A DNA stretch of 8,753 bases from Prevotella sp. UBA6387. GTDB lineage: Bacteria > Bacteroidota > Bacteroidia > Bacteroidales > Bacteroidaceae. A program made the position numbers and the translations under genes. The first letter of the stretch is position 1. Each line of letters starts with the position of its first letter. The stretch is taken from the NCBI GenBank assembly GCA_002437565.1, contig DJQL01000038.1:6691-15443 (forward strand). The letters run 5' to 3'. The notes under the pieces are model-generated. The model was not told where the DNA came from, searched no databases, and saw only the letters and a program-made list of their open reading frames with translations. Below, in pieces: positions 1 to 6,175 of the stretch.

Positions 1-378
1 CTTTGTCAAATGATTCCTCATGATTATGAACCCTGGCTAATAACATTGGGCTATGCCTATATCAACCAGACTCACAAGACCGACAAAGAGATACACAAGT
101 CGCTATACGCGCTGGAATATCTTAGGCATAAATTGGTTGCTACCATCTCTCATCCAATAGTGAAACGTCTCTCTGCGTCGTGGTCACTACGTTGGCAACA
201 GCGAATGAATGGCTACCATCCATACACAAAACTGGATGGGAAAGTGCAATACCAGCTTCCTTACTGCACCATTTACGTGAAGGCCGACAACATCACATGC
301 CACCACTATTACGACCTTGGCACGGTGAAACAACCAGGACTCTGGATAATGGCGGGAGCAAAGGTAAACATATTCTGA
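1..378 (+). CDS. TonB-dependent receptor, C-terminal end (5' end outside window)
   Basis: Frame 1 is open from the left edge to a TGA at 376-378, giving about 125 residues with no stop upstream, so this is the tail of a larger gene cut by the window. The fragment has the alternating aromatic/polar pattern of outer-membrane beta-strands (WLITLGYAYI, KVQYQLPYCTIYVKA). It ends in a typical receptor terminus: a DLG turn, then QPGLWIMAGAKVNIF with a terminal phenylalanine, which resembles the DLGxxxxPGRW...G..F ending of Bacteroidota SusC/BtuB-type receptors and the BamA-recognised last strand. The plug domain and TonB box are not in view, so the substrate cannot be assigned. Such receptors need the ExbB-ExbD-TonB motor encoded further right, but this gene is convergent with that operon and is not part of it. 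The internal ATG at 10 is not a real start. Confidence is high for the family and low for a substrate. Confidence 0.8.
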   Translation, partial: LCQMIPHDYEPWLITLGYAYINQTHKTDKEIHKSLYALEYLRHKLVATISHPIVKRLSASWSLRWQQRMNGYHPYTKLDGKVQYQLPYCTIYVKADNITCHHYYDLGTVKQPGLWIMAGAKVNIF

Positions 379-398
379 CAAAAAACAAAATTACATAG

Positions 399-444
399 CA
401 AGCCCTGTAAGTTAATGAACGCTACATTAAACTTACAGGGCTTG
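399..444. terminator. Bidirectional intrinsic terminator between convergent genes
   Basis: The arms CAAGCCCTGTAAGTTAATG (399-417) and CATTAAACTTACAGGGCTTG (425-444) pair along their whole length with a single one-base bulge and a loop of about seven bases. An A-rich tract precedes the stem (378-392) and a TTTT run follows at 447-450, so the hairpin is followed by U-rich RNA in either direction, with the longer tract on the - strand. It lies between the receptor stop (378) and the TPR gene stop (480), which converge, so it probably ends both transcripts. Confidence 0.85.
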
Positions 445-479
445 AATTTTATGTCGCTTGCATGCAATCAAACAAGAGG

Positions 480-1928
480 TTACATGGCATGTACCTGCTT
501 GGCAATCTCATTGGTTGGATCAACTGCGAGCATCTTCTCTGCCCACTGCTTAGCCGCAGCCTTGTTTTTCTTCACGTTGAACTCGTAGACAATCATGTAC
601 TGATAAGCTGTCTTCAACATGGCTGTCTGGTTGTCTGAACGGTCGGTTTTCTTCTCAAGGGATGCAGCGAGAGCCTCATAGAAAGGCTTAGCCAAGCCCT
701 GCGTGCTCTCAGGATCAAGAGCCGACTGAATGCTACCACGTACATAGTTGATGAAGTTAGCCTGATCTGGGTATTTCTCTGTCAACTTAGCATAAGTGGC
801 ATCAGCTTTTTTATAAGCTGCAATAGCACCAGCCTTGTCACCAGCTTTGTGACGCTTAGTGGCAATCTCAATATACTGGCTTCCAAGGCTATTGTAATCT
901 GAGAAGGAAGGATTCTCCTTAGCATCAATAGACTTTTCTACATATTCGAGAGCCTTGTCAAAGTCACCCTTCTCGTTATAAACGTCAGAAAGGCTCTTGT
1001 AAAGGATAGGCTTGGAAACAATGGCGTTTGCGTCAGCGTCAAGAGATGCAAGCGACTTGTTGTAAGCGTCAACGGCCTCGTCAAAACGCTTGGCTTGCTT
1101 TAACGCTGTGCCATAGTACGCATAGTCATCTGCAGTAATCGTCACGCTATCACTCTTATTGAACAAGCGGTCAGCATATTCAAGAGCCTGGTCTGTATAA
1201 TTTTTGTCAGTAGAGTTCCAGAAAACAAGACGATTGAGAGTATTCCACTTTGGATTCTTAGAGAGTCCGGCCTTGGCCACTTCAATACTCTTGTCCTTGT
1301 CACCAAGCATCCACTCAATTGTAGCATAGTCCTTGATGTCATTGTCTTCCATCTTAGTAACATCAGCCACCTTGCCATAATACTCAGCTGCCTTCTGAAG
1401 GTTAGGATTCTTAGTGTGGTAATAAATGCGAGCGGCAAGGGCATCCACAGGATAATCTGGCACTTGCTTACGCAAATCCTCAAGCGTGGCAACAGCATCT
1501 TCAGGATTACGACCACGAAGAATCATGGCATACTTATAATAACCCTCTGGATTCTTAGGAGCAAAATAGATGGCCTGCTGATAGTTTTGTGAAGCGCCAC
1601 CAGCGTCGTCATTAGAAACGCAAACATCACCTTTCAGCAAGAAAGCGTCAGCATTCTTGGAATCCTTGGCCAAAGCATAGTCGGCAAACTGCGTAGCCTT
1701 TTCATATTCCTTATTATTATAAAAAGCACGGCCGATAGCTATAAGAGCGCTTGGATTTTTCTTGTACTCCTTATAAAGGTCTTTCACCTGCTTCTCATAG
1801 TCAGCTCCCTTTGCCTTGATTATCTGAGTAGCCTGTTCAACAACAGCCTTTGTGTCTGTCTGAGCTGTTGTCAAAGTGGCCGAGCCAAACAACAAGGCAC
1901 CAGCCAAAATAAATTGATATTTGTTCAT
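480..1928 (-). CDS. Secreted tetratricopeptide-repeat protein, last gene of the Ton operon
   Basis: 482 residues from an ATG at 1928. The N-terminus (MNKYQFILAGALLFGSATLTTA) is a clear signal peptide with likely cleavage before Q23 and no lipobox cysteine, so the product should be periplasmic or loosely envelope-associated. The remainder is almost entirely helical repeats of TPR/Sel1-like character. Recognisable units lie around 60-90 (ALIAIGRAFY...EYEKATQFADYALAKD), 94-125, 266-296 (YYGTALKQAKRFDEAVDAYNKS), 308-336 (LYKSLSDVYNEKGDFDKALEY) and 363-390 (a GDKAGAIAAYKKA unit). A final helical pair ends with AEKMLAVDPTNEIAKQ. TPR arrays bind proteins or peptides and no catalytic motif is visible. 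The gene follows the PstS-like lipoprotein by 82 bases, with no clear promoter or terminator between them, so co-transcription with exbB-exbD-exbD-tonB is inferred. A scaffold or partner-binding role for the Ton machinery is possible but unproven. There is no Shine-Dalgarno before the start. Confidence 0.88.
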   Translation of the reverse strand: MNKYQFILAGALLFGSATLTTAQTDTKAVVEQATQIIKAKGADYEKQVKDLYKEYKKNPSALIAIGRAFYNNKEYEKATQFADYALAKDSKNADAFLLKGDVCVSNDDAGGASQNYQQAIYFAPKNPEGYYKYAMILRGRNPEDAVATLEDLRKQVPDYPVDALAARIYYHTKNPNLQKAAEYYGKVADVTKMEDNDIKDYATIEWMLGDKDKSIEVAKAGLSKNPKWNTLNRLVFWNSTDKNYTDQALEYADRLFNKSDSVTITADDYAYYGTALKQAKRFDEAVDAYNKSLASLDADANAIVSKPILYKSLSDVYNEKGDFDKALEYVEKSIDAKENPSFSDYNSLGSQYIEIATKRHKAGDKAGAIAAYKKADATYAKLTEKYPDQANFINYVRGSIQSALDPESTQGLAKPFYEALAASLEKKTDRSDNQTAMLKTAYQYMIVYEFNVKKNKAAAKQWAEKMLAVDPTNEIAKQVHAM

Positions 1929-2010
1929 AGCGTTACTGATTTTATTATTCTACTTACTGAATAAACGAAAAAGAACCAAAGAAGTTATGTATTTATAGAT
2001 TCTATATCAT

Positions 2011-2973
2011 TTATTGAACGGTATTAACATCTCTGACGTTTATATTGCCCAAAACAGGCAACAAACCTGTTTTCATAACAATGCGTTGTCCCTTTGGTCC
2101 CTGTATGAAATGAGCAAATCCCCAAGGAAGTCCTTGGCGAGGGTCATTCAGCAAGGCATAGATAGTGCGTATGAAAGGATACTCGCCACTGTAAATGTAA
2201 TACTGGTATGGCTTGCGACTGCTCTGCGGCGTTGCAGGATGAATCTTGCTGAGACTCATCACCCTCACGTTGCGTTTAAAAGTGAGATTGGTAGTATCAC
2301 GCTTGTCATTAAGCCAGTTGTTGCCAATAATTCCAATAGCGTTAGGATTTTGCTCCACATATTTAATCACCTCAGCAGTCTTATTAACAGCCGCAACATT
2401 CTTGTTAATGATTGGCTTGCCACCAAGGACGGAATCTTCAATGTAATGAACGGTGCTCGACTTAGGATTGTCGAAAACAACCGTTATGGTGCCTCTACCG
2501 CTTCGCTTGTCGAGTTGACTCCACTTGGTCACCTTGCCATTCATTATGTCTTGAACGTTTTTCACGGAAAGCAAAGTGTCAGTATTGCTCTTGTTTACGA
2601 TAAAAGCCAATGCATCATAAGCGATGCTGAAAGAAGTTGGAAGATACTGTTTGGCTTTCAAACTTTGTTTCTCTGCTGGTTTAAAATCTCTTGCCGCGAA
2701 AACAAGCCATGCCTTGCCATGCAACAACATGTTGATGCCATCAGACTCATTGGTATAGATAGGATTGACCTTAGCGTCTGGATAGTCATGCTGAAACACC
2801 TCACGCTCTTCCTCTATAATAGGACTAAAACTCTCGTCAGAGACAAATGAGATAGTCCCTGACGAGTAAGTGTCTGTTCTCCCATCCTTACCCTTCTTGC
2901 CACTATTGCCACAAGAAGAAATAAGGATGGAAGTAATGGTTAATCCTACAAAGATGTAAGATATTAATTTCAT
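2011..2973 (-). CDS. PstS-like solute-binding lipoprotein in the Ton operon
   Basis: 320 residues from the ATG at 2973. An in-frame TTG two codons earlier (2979) is possible but less likely. The N-terminus is a lipoprotein signal with lipobox ISSC, lipidated C21, followed by a hydrophilic GNSGKKGKDGR stretch. The mature part matches the type II periplasmic phosphate-binding fold (PstS/SphX-like). It opens with GTISFVSDESFSPIIEEE (39-56) and has an alternating-domain core with YDALAFIVNKSN (119-130). A PstS-like LSVKNVQDIMNGKVTKWSQL segment (135-154) is followed by NPNAIGIIGNNW (209-220) and a C-terminal GFAHFIQGPKGQRIVMKTGLLP (285-306). No PstC, PstA, PstB or PhoU gene is nearby; instead it sits 13 bases after tonB. 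Known family members bind phosphate, but ligand residues cannot be confirmed here. It may be a sensor, a ligand relay from the outer membrane, or a structural Ton partner. The fold call is firm and the role is open. Confidence 0.85.
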   Translation of the reverse strand: MKLISYIFVGLTITSILISSCGNSGKKGKDGRTDTYSSGTISFVSDESFSPIIEEEREVFQHDYPDAKVNPIYTNESDGINMLLHGKAWLVFAARDFKPAEKQSLKAKQYLPTSFSIAYDALAFIVNKSNTDTLLSVKNVQDIMNGKVTKWSQLDKRSGRGTITVVFDNPKSSTVHYIEDSVLGGKPIINKNVAAVNKTAEVIKYVEQNPNAIGIIGNNWLNDKRDTTNLTFKRNVRVMSLSKIHPATPQSSRKPYQYYIYSGEYPFIRTIYALLNDPRQGLPWGFAHFIQGPKGQRIVMKTGLLPVLGNINVRDVNTVQ

Positions 2974-2986
2974 GTTCAAATAAAGA

Positions 2987-3835
2987 TTACTGCAATCTGA
3001 ATGCCACAGGCACGTTGTACTTCACACGCACCGCCTGACCGTTCTGCTTACCGGGAATCCACTTAGGCATGCTTCTTACCACACGCTGTGCCTCACGGTC
3101 AAGTGATGGGTCAACCGAACGAGCGACCTGTACATCGGTGATGCTACCGTCACGCTCAACGACGAACGACACGACAACACGTCCCTGCACACCGTTCTCC
3201 TGAGCTACCACTGGGTACTTGATGTTAGAAGAAAGATACTGCATCAATGCAGAAGCACCACCAGGGAACGAAGGCATCTGTTCCACGACATCGAACACCT
3301 TGTTCTCAACCTCGGGCTTTGGTTCAGCTGCCTTTACAGGCTCTGTCTCCACACGCTGCGTAACTTTCAGGATTTCGCCCTGATCAGAATTACCCTTAAC
3401 ATCGAGAGCACCGATGGCCGTGTTGGTCTGCATCAACTGGTCTTGGGTCTTCATCTCCTCCTCAGGCTTCACCTCAGCGTCCTTCTTGATGACAGGAGCT
3501 GTGAACTTAATAGAAGACTTGACTTCCTTGACCACTTCTTTCTTTTCCTCGACTTGCACCTTGCGCTCCACCTTTGCCTCTTTTTTCTTAGGCTGGTTGA
3601 GTGCAGAGATTTCAGTCACAGTCTCATTCTTCGCATGAGCAGCCTGATAAGCGTCGTATCCGGCCTTGATGTAGAAAACTACTATGCAAAGAGCGGCGAT
3701 AACCGCAATTGTAATAATGGCTTTTAAGTTTCTCGAACCTGTCTGGGTACGGAGCTTGTAGGCACCATACTCTTTGTTTCTTCCTTCGAAGATAAGGTCA
3801 CACCAGCCATTCCTTGTTAAATCAATTTGTGCCAT
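2987..3835 (-). CDS. tonB: TonB energy-transducing protein
   Basis: 282 residues. TonB spans the periplasm and transmits ExbB-ExbD motor force to outer-membrane receptors. The order of parts is: a cytoplasmic N-terminus of about 37 residues carrying FEGRNKEYGAYKLR (16-29), a hallmark of Bacteroidota TonB proteins; one transmembrane helix at about 38-57 (LKAIITIAVIAALCIVVFYI); a Lys/Glu/Pro/Val-rich extended linker at about 80-180 (for example KKKEAKVERKVQVEEKKE); and a TonB C-terminal domain at about 185-282. The last contains MPSFPGGASALMQYLSSNIKYP, GVQGRVVVSFVVERDG, the PSLDREAQRVVRSMPKWIPGKQNG helix-turn and the closing VKYNVPVAFRLQ strand. It follows exbD2 by 30 bases and has a weak SD (AAAGG, 3844-3848) eight bases before the ATG. 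The E. coli TonB N-terminus is shorter and lacks this motif. Identification is secure; which receptors it serves is not known. Confidence 0.97.
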   Translation of the reverse strand: MAQIDLTRNGWCDLIFEGRNKEYGAYKLRTQTGSRNLKAIITIAVIAALCIVVFYIKAGYDAYQAAHAKNETVTEISALNQPKKKEAKVERKVQVEEKKEVVKEVKSSIKFTAPVIKKDAEVKPEEEMKTQDQLMQTNTAIGALDVKGNSDQGEILKVTQRVETEPVKAAEPKPEVENKVFDVVEQMPSFPGGASALMQYLSSNIKYPVVAQENGVQGRVVVSFVVERDGSITDVQVARSVDPSLDREAQRVVRSMPKWIPGKQNGQAVRVKYNVPVAFRLQ

Positions 3836-3865
3836 TTTTTTAACCTTTCTTTTAGCTATGTTACC

Positions 3866-4519
3866 TTATAACTTGACGTTGTTTTCCTTGAGAAGCTTCA
3901 AGTCGTTATCATTAATTTTATCAATCACGTACTTACCGATTGTGCAGATGTTCATTTCATCCAAGGCATCGACAAGGTTCTTGTAAGTAGCGTTGTCAGT
4001 AGCCTTAATGATAATGGTCAGAGTATTGATTCTCTTACCGTTTATCTCACCTGCCTTGATTTTGGAGAGCTCGACATTATACACGGAATCCGACATTTTC
4101 AATTTTGGATCCGGATTATCATGCTTTTTGTCAAGTTCCTGTTTGGCCTTCATCACGTCGATTGTTGGCGTAGTTCCGTCCTCGGTAGTGTGGTTGATGA
4201 TGACATCGCGAATACCCTTTGCGCCCCAAGTGGTCTTTTTCAAGCACTTAGGATCCTCTGGCTTCACGAGTCCTGCCACATAGTAAATCTGGTTGTCGGC
4301 AGCGCAATAGATCGTAATAGTATACGATTCCTTTGTCACCGTCTTGTCCTGATCCGTAATGTTCTTATCGTTACTTGGCATACTCAATTCCATCGTCTGC
4401 GGCTTAGCGAGAGACGTACAGAGCATGAAGAACGTGATAAGAAGCATCATCATGTCCACCATAGGCGTGAAGTCCACGCGGACATTCATCTTCTTCTGTT
4501 TCGATTTTCCTGCTGACAT
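3866..4519 (-). CDS. exbD: ExbD/TolR-family motor protein, second copy
   Basis: 217 residues. ExbD is the single-helix stator partner that conducts protons inside the ExbB pore. The N-terminus is short and basic (MSAGKSKQKKMNVRVDF). It leads into the conserved TPM-x-D element and transmembrane helix (about 20-38, PMVDMMMLLITFFMLCTSLA), with D22 at the position of the essential proton-carrying aspartate (E. coli D25). The periplasmic part ends in a recognisable ExbD fold (NTLTIIIKATDNATYKNLVDALDEM, about 165-189). Between the helix and that fold lies a long insert (about 80-160, including DPKCLKKTTWGAKGIRD and a Lys/Asp-rich stretch) that makes the protein about 75 residues longer than E. coli ExbD. 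It starts two bases after the exbD1 stop, with a strong GGAGG (4527-4531) inside the end of exbD1, so translational coupling is likely. It could equally be labelled TolR-like, but tonB directly downstream favours ExbD. Confidence 0.93.
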   Translation of the reverse strand: MSAGKSKQKKMNVRVDFTPMVDMMMLLITFFMLCTSLAKPQTMELSMPSNDKNITDQDKTVTKESYTITIYCAADNQIYYVAGLVKPEDPKCLKKTTWGAKGIRDVIINHTTEDGTTPTIDVMKAKQELDKKHDNPDPKLKMSDSVYNVELSKIKAGEINGKRINTLTIIIKATDNATYKNLVDALDEMNICTIGKYVIDKINDNDLKLLKENNVKL

Positions 4520-4521
4520 CT

Positions 4522-5148
4522 TTAATCCTCCGCTTTCTTGTATTGAGTAATCAGATAGTAACGGTTCTCACTCATATCCTGCAGCTCGCTCATTATCTTC
4601 TTTACAGTCTTGTAAGGAGTCTTCTCGTCTGCCTTGATTGCGATCTTGGCATCGGGATTGGCCTCATGAGCAGCTTTCACCCAGAGTTGGAACTCTGACA
4701 TTGCGGCATCACCAGTCTTACCCTGTACAGAGTCAGTAGGGATACCGAAGTTCTTGAGCTCCGCGGGACGGGTATTCTTGTCGAGGCTCAGGTAAGCCTG
4801 AAGCTTCTGCATTGGAACACCCCACATAGGATCGTCGAGGAAAGCCTTCTGCTGTGCAGCTGAGAGCGATATGCCGAACTGGTCGGCCATGCTGGACAGA
4901 GCCGTCTGAGTGTCAGTGGTCTTGTCCATGCTCATGAAGATCTTTCCGTCATTTCCGACGAGGATATTCAGGACGTTTGTCTCTGGAACCTTGATTTCCG
5001 ACACACTGCCCGGCGTGTTCACCTTCACTGGCTCCTGCTTGACGAATGTAGATGTCAGCATGAAGAAAGTCAGCAAAAGCACCATCACGTCCGACATTGG
5101 GGTCATGTCGATCCAGACGTCCGCTTTTTTGATTTTAATCTTAGCCAT
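4522..5148 (-). CDS. exbD: ExbD/TolR-family motor protein, first copy
   Basis: 208 residues. It has the same architecture as the following gene. A short basic cytoplasmic start (MAKIKIKKADVWIDM) is followed by TPMSD and one transmembrane helix (about 18-36, VMVLLLTFFMLTSTFV), with D20 as the presumed proton-binding aspartate. The periplasmic part begins with a KVNTPGS...VPETNVLNILVGNDGKIFM strand region. It then carries an extra segment (about 78-155) not present in E. coli ExbD (141 residues), and ends with the conserved DAKIAIKADEKTPYKTVKKI element (about 167-186). It follows exbB by 36 bases and nearly abuts exbD2. The two ExbDs resemble each other only around the membrane helix and the terminal fold, so they are old paralogues rather than a recent duplication. 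Their likely roles are as the two different protomers of one stator, or as alternatives; the sequence alone cannot decide. Confidence 0.94.
   Translation of the reverse strand: MAKIKIKKADVWIDMTPMSDVMVLLLTFFMLTSTFVKQEPVKVNTPGSVSEIKVPETNVLNILVGNDGKIFMSMDKTTDTQTALSSMADQFGISLSAAQQKAFLDDPMWGVPMQKLQAYLSLDKNTRPAELKNFGIPTDSVQGKTGDAAMSEFQLWVKAAHEANPDAKIAIKADEKTPYKTVKKIMSELQDMSENRYYLITQYKKAED
4527..4531 (-). promoter_or_regulatory. Strong Shine-Dalgarno for the second exbD
   Basis: The - strand reads GGAGG within the last codons of the first exbD, ending seven bases before the ATG at 4519. It is the only textbook SD in the window, where most starts have none or a weak one. Together with the two-base spacing it fixes the start of exbD2 and suggests coupled translation that keeps the two ExbD subunits in a set ratio. 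Confidence 0.75.
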
Positions 5149-5184
5149 ACACTAAAGAATTTAAAGTTAAAAGGCCAAGATGAA

Positions 5185-6030
5185 TTAAGCTTCGTCGGTG
5201 TGGTTTGCTTCGTATGTCTGTGCGATTGTGTAACCTACCTCGTCGAGTGCGTATGTCAGCTTATCAATCTTGTTGGTGTAGAAGTTGTAAGCGATAACGG
5301 CGCACCAAGATGTCGCGATACCGAAAGCCGTGTTGATAAGGGCCTCAGAAATACCTGTTGACAGTGCGAGAGAGTCACCACCACCACCGGCAGCAAGAGC
5401 CTGGAACGAACGAATCATACCAGTCACAGTACCAAGAAGTCCGGTAAGTGTACCAAGTGTGACGATTGTAGCGATGATAGGAAGGTTCATCTGCAGAGTA
5501 GGCATCTCAAGCTGAGTAGCCTCCTCGTGAGCCTGCTCGATGCGAGCGACCTTCTGGCTCTTCTTCAAAGAAGCGTTTGCGCCGCTCTCCATTGCCTTGT
5601 AAGCGTTGAGTGAAGCGAGAACCACGTTAGCGACAGAACCCTGCATCTTGTTGCAAAGGGTCTCAGCCTTGTCGAAGTCGTTGGCTGCGAGAGCAGCCTT
5701 GATGTTGGCCACGAACTTTGTCAGAGAACCCTTACCGAAAGCGGTCTTGAGGGCGAAGTAGCGCTCAACTGCGAGGCAGAGCACTGTGAGCAGCAATGTG
5801 TGGATGATAGGCACGACATAGCCACCCTTGTAGATTGTACCGAAGATGTTAGCAGGAGCGTTTGCGTTGTCACCGCCCTGGAAGTTAGCACCATTACCCA
5901 ACCATAGGTTGAAGATGCAGATTGCAGCGATGAAGCAGAGGACGATGATCCAGAATGCTCCTCTAATACCCGTGAAGCCTTGTGACTTCTTTGCAGCCTT
6001 GGGGGCTGCGGCTTTTTGTGTAGTTGCCAT
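5185..6030 (-). CDS. exbB: ExbB / MotA-TolQ-ExbB family proton channel protein
   Basis: 281 residues. ExbB forms the pentameric inner-membrane ring around ExbD and supplies the proton path that drives TonB. Four hydrophobic segments are visible: about 24-45 (AFWIIVLCFIAAICIFNLWLG), 72-92 (VVPIIHTLLLTVLCLAVERYF), 183-206 (LPIIATIVTLGTLTGLLGTVTG) and 228-250 (SEALINTAFGIATSWCAVIAYNF). The last two carry the family signature, including GLLGTVTGMI and ISEALINTAFGIA with the polar T/S residues that line the proton path. A cytoplasmic helical domain (about 95-180) lies between segments 2 and 3. The first segment, preceded by an Ala/Lys-rich start, is additional to the three helices of E. coli ExbB (244 residues). 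As first gene of the Ton cluster it has a TATCTTTG -7 element 65 bases before its ATG. No SD precedes the start. TolQ is an alternative name, excluded by tonB in the operon and no tol/pal genes. Confidence 0.95.
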   Translation of the reverse strand: MATTQKAAAPKAAKKSQGFTGIRGAFWIIVLCFIAAICIFNLWLGNGANFQGGDNANAPANIFGTIYKGGYVVPIIHTLLLTVLCLAVERYFALKTAFGKGSLTKFVANIKAALAANDFDKAETLCNKMQGSVANVVLASLNAYKAMESGANASLKKSQKVARIEQAHEEATQLEMPTLQMNLPIIATIVTLGTLTGLLGTVTGMIRSFQALAAGGGGDSLALSTGISEALINTAFGIATSWCAVIAYNFYTNKIDKLTYALDEVGYTIAQTYEANHTDEA

Positions 6031-6094
6031 AGTACTTGATTAATTTTTGGTTATAAATTTATTTGATTGTATATATTGTTTCTTTAATCTCTCG

Positions 6095-6102
6095 CAAAGA
6101 TA
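6095..6102 (-). promoter_or_regulatory. -7 element of the exbB-tonB operon promoter
   Basis: The - strand reads TATCTTTG, an exact match to the Bacteroidota -7 consensus TAnnTTTG. The expected TTTG at -33 is poorly matched (AGTG about 20 bases upstream), so strength is uncertain. The predicted start lies near 6088, leaving an A/T-rich leader of roughly 58 bases with no SD before the exbB ATG. The site is in the 145-base gap after the aminotransferase gene, where no convincing terminator is seen, so some read-through from upstream is possible. Confidence 0.6.
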
Positions 6103-6159
6103 ATAATTTTCTATATTAGTGTCACTTGTTTCTTTTATTTTAACACACTTTTTTTTAAT

Positions 6160-6167
6160 TACCTTTG
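6160..6167 (+). promoter_or_regulatory. Promoter-like -7 element on the + strand, facing into the aminotransferase gene
   Basis: The + strand reads TACCTTTG, also an exact TAnnTTTG match, with a T-rich stretch just upstream (6150-6157) and only a rough -33 match (TTTT at 6138-6141). It points opposite to all neighbouring genes, and no credible + strand gene follows. Transcription from here would be antisense to the 3' end of the aminotransferase mRNA. It may be a chance match in A/T-rich DNA. Confidence 0.3.
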
Positions 6168-6175
6168 CGAAATGG

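Noticed and set aside
1994..2006. Small palindrome TATAGATTCTATA between the lipoprotein and TPR genes
   Set aside because: A 6-base A/T-rich dyad with a one-base centre has too small a loop and no T-run; it is likely to be chance and is not a terminator.
1929..2010. Possible internal promoter before the TPR gene (CTTCTTTG on the - strand)
   Set aside because: The TA of the TAnnTTTG consensus is not matched and no -33 element is evident, so operon read-through is the simpler view.
2014..2850. + strand open frame of 278 codons opposite the PstS-like gene
   Set aside because: It lies wholly within a well-supported - strand lipoprotein gene, has no promoter or SD, and its translation shows no family features.
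2974..2979. TTG start two codons upstream for the PstS-like lipoprotein
   Set aside because: The ATG at 2973 gives a normal lipoprotein signal; the TTG adds only two residues and has no SD to favour it.
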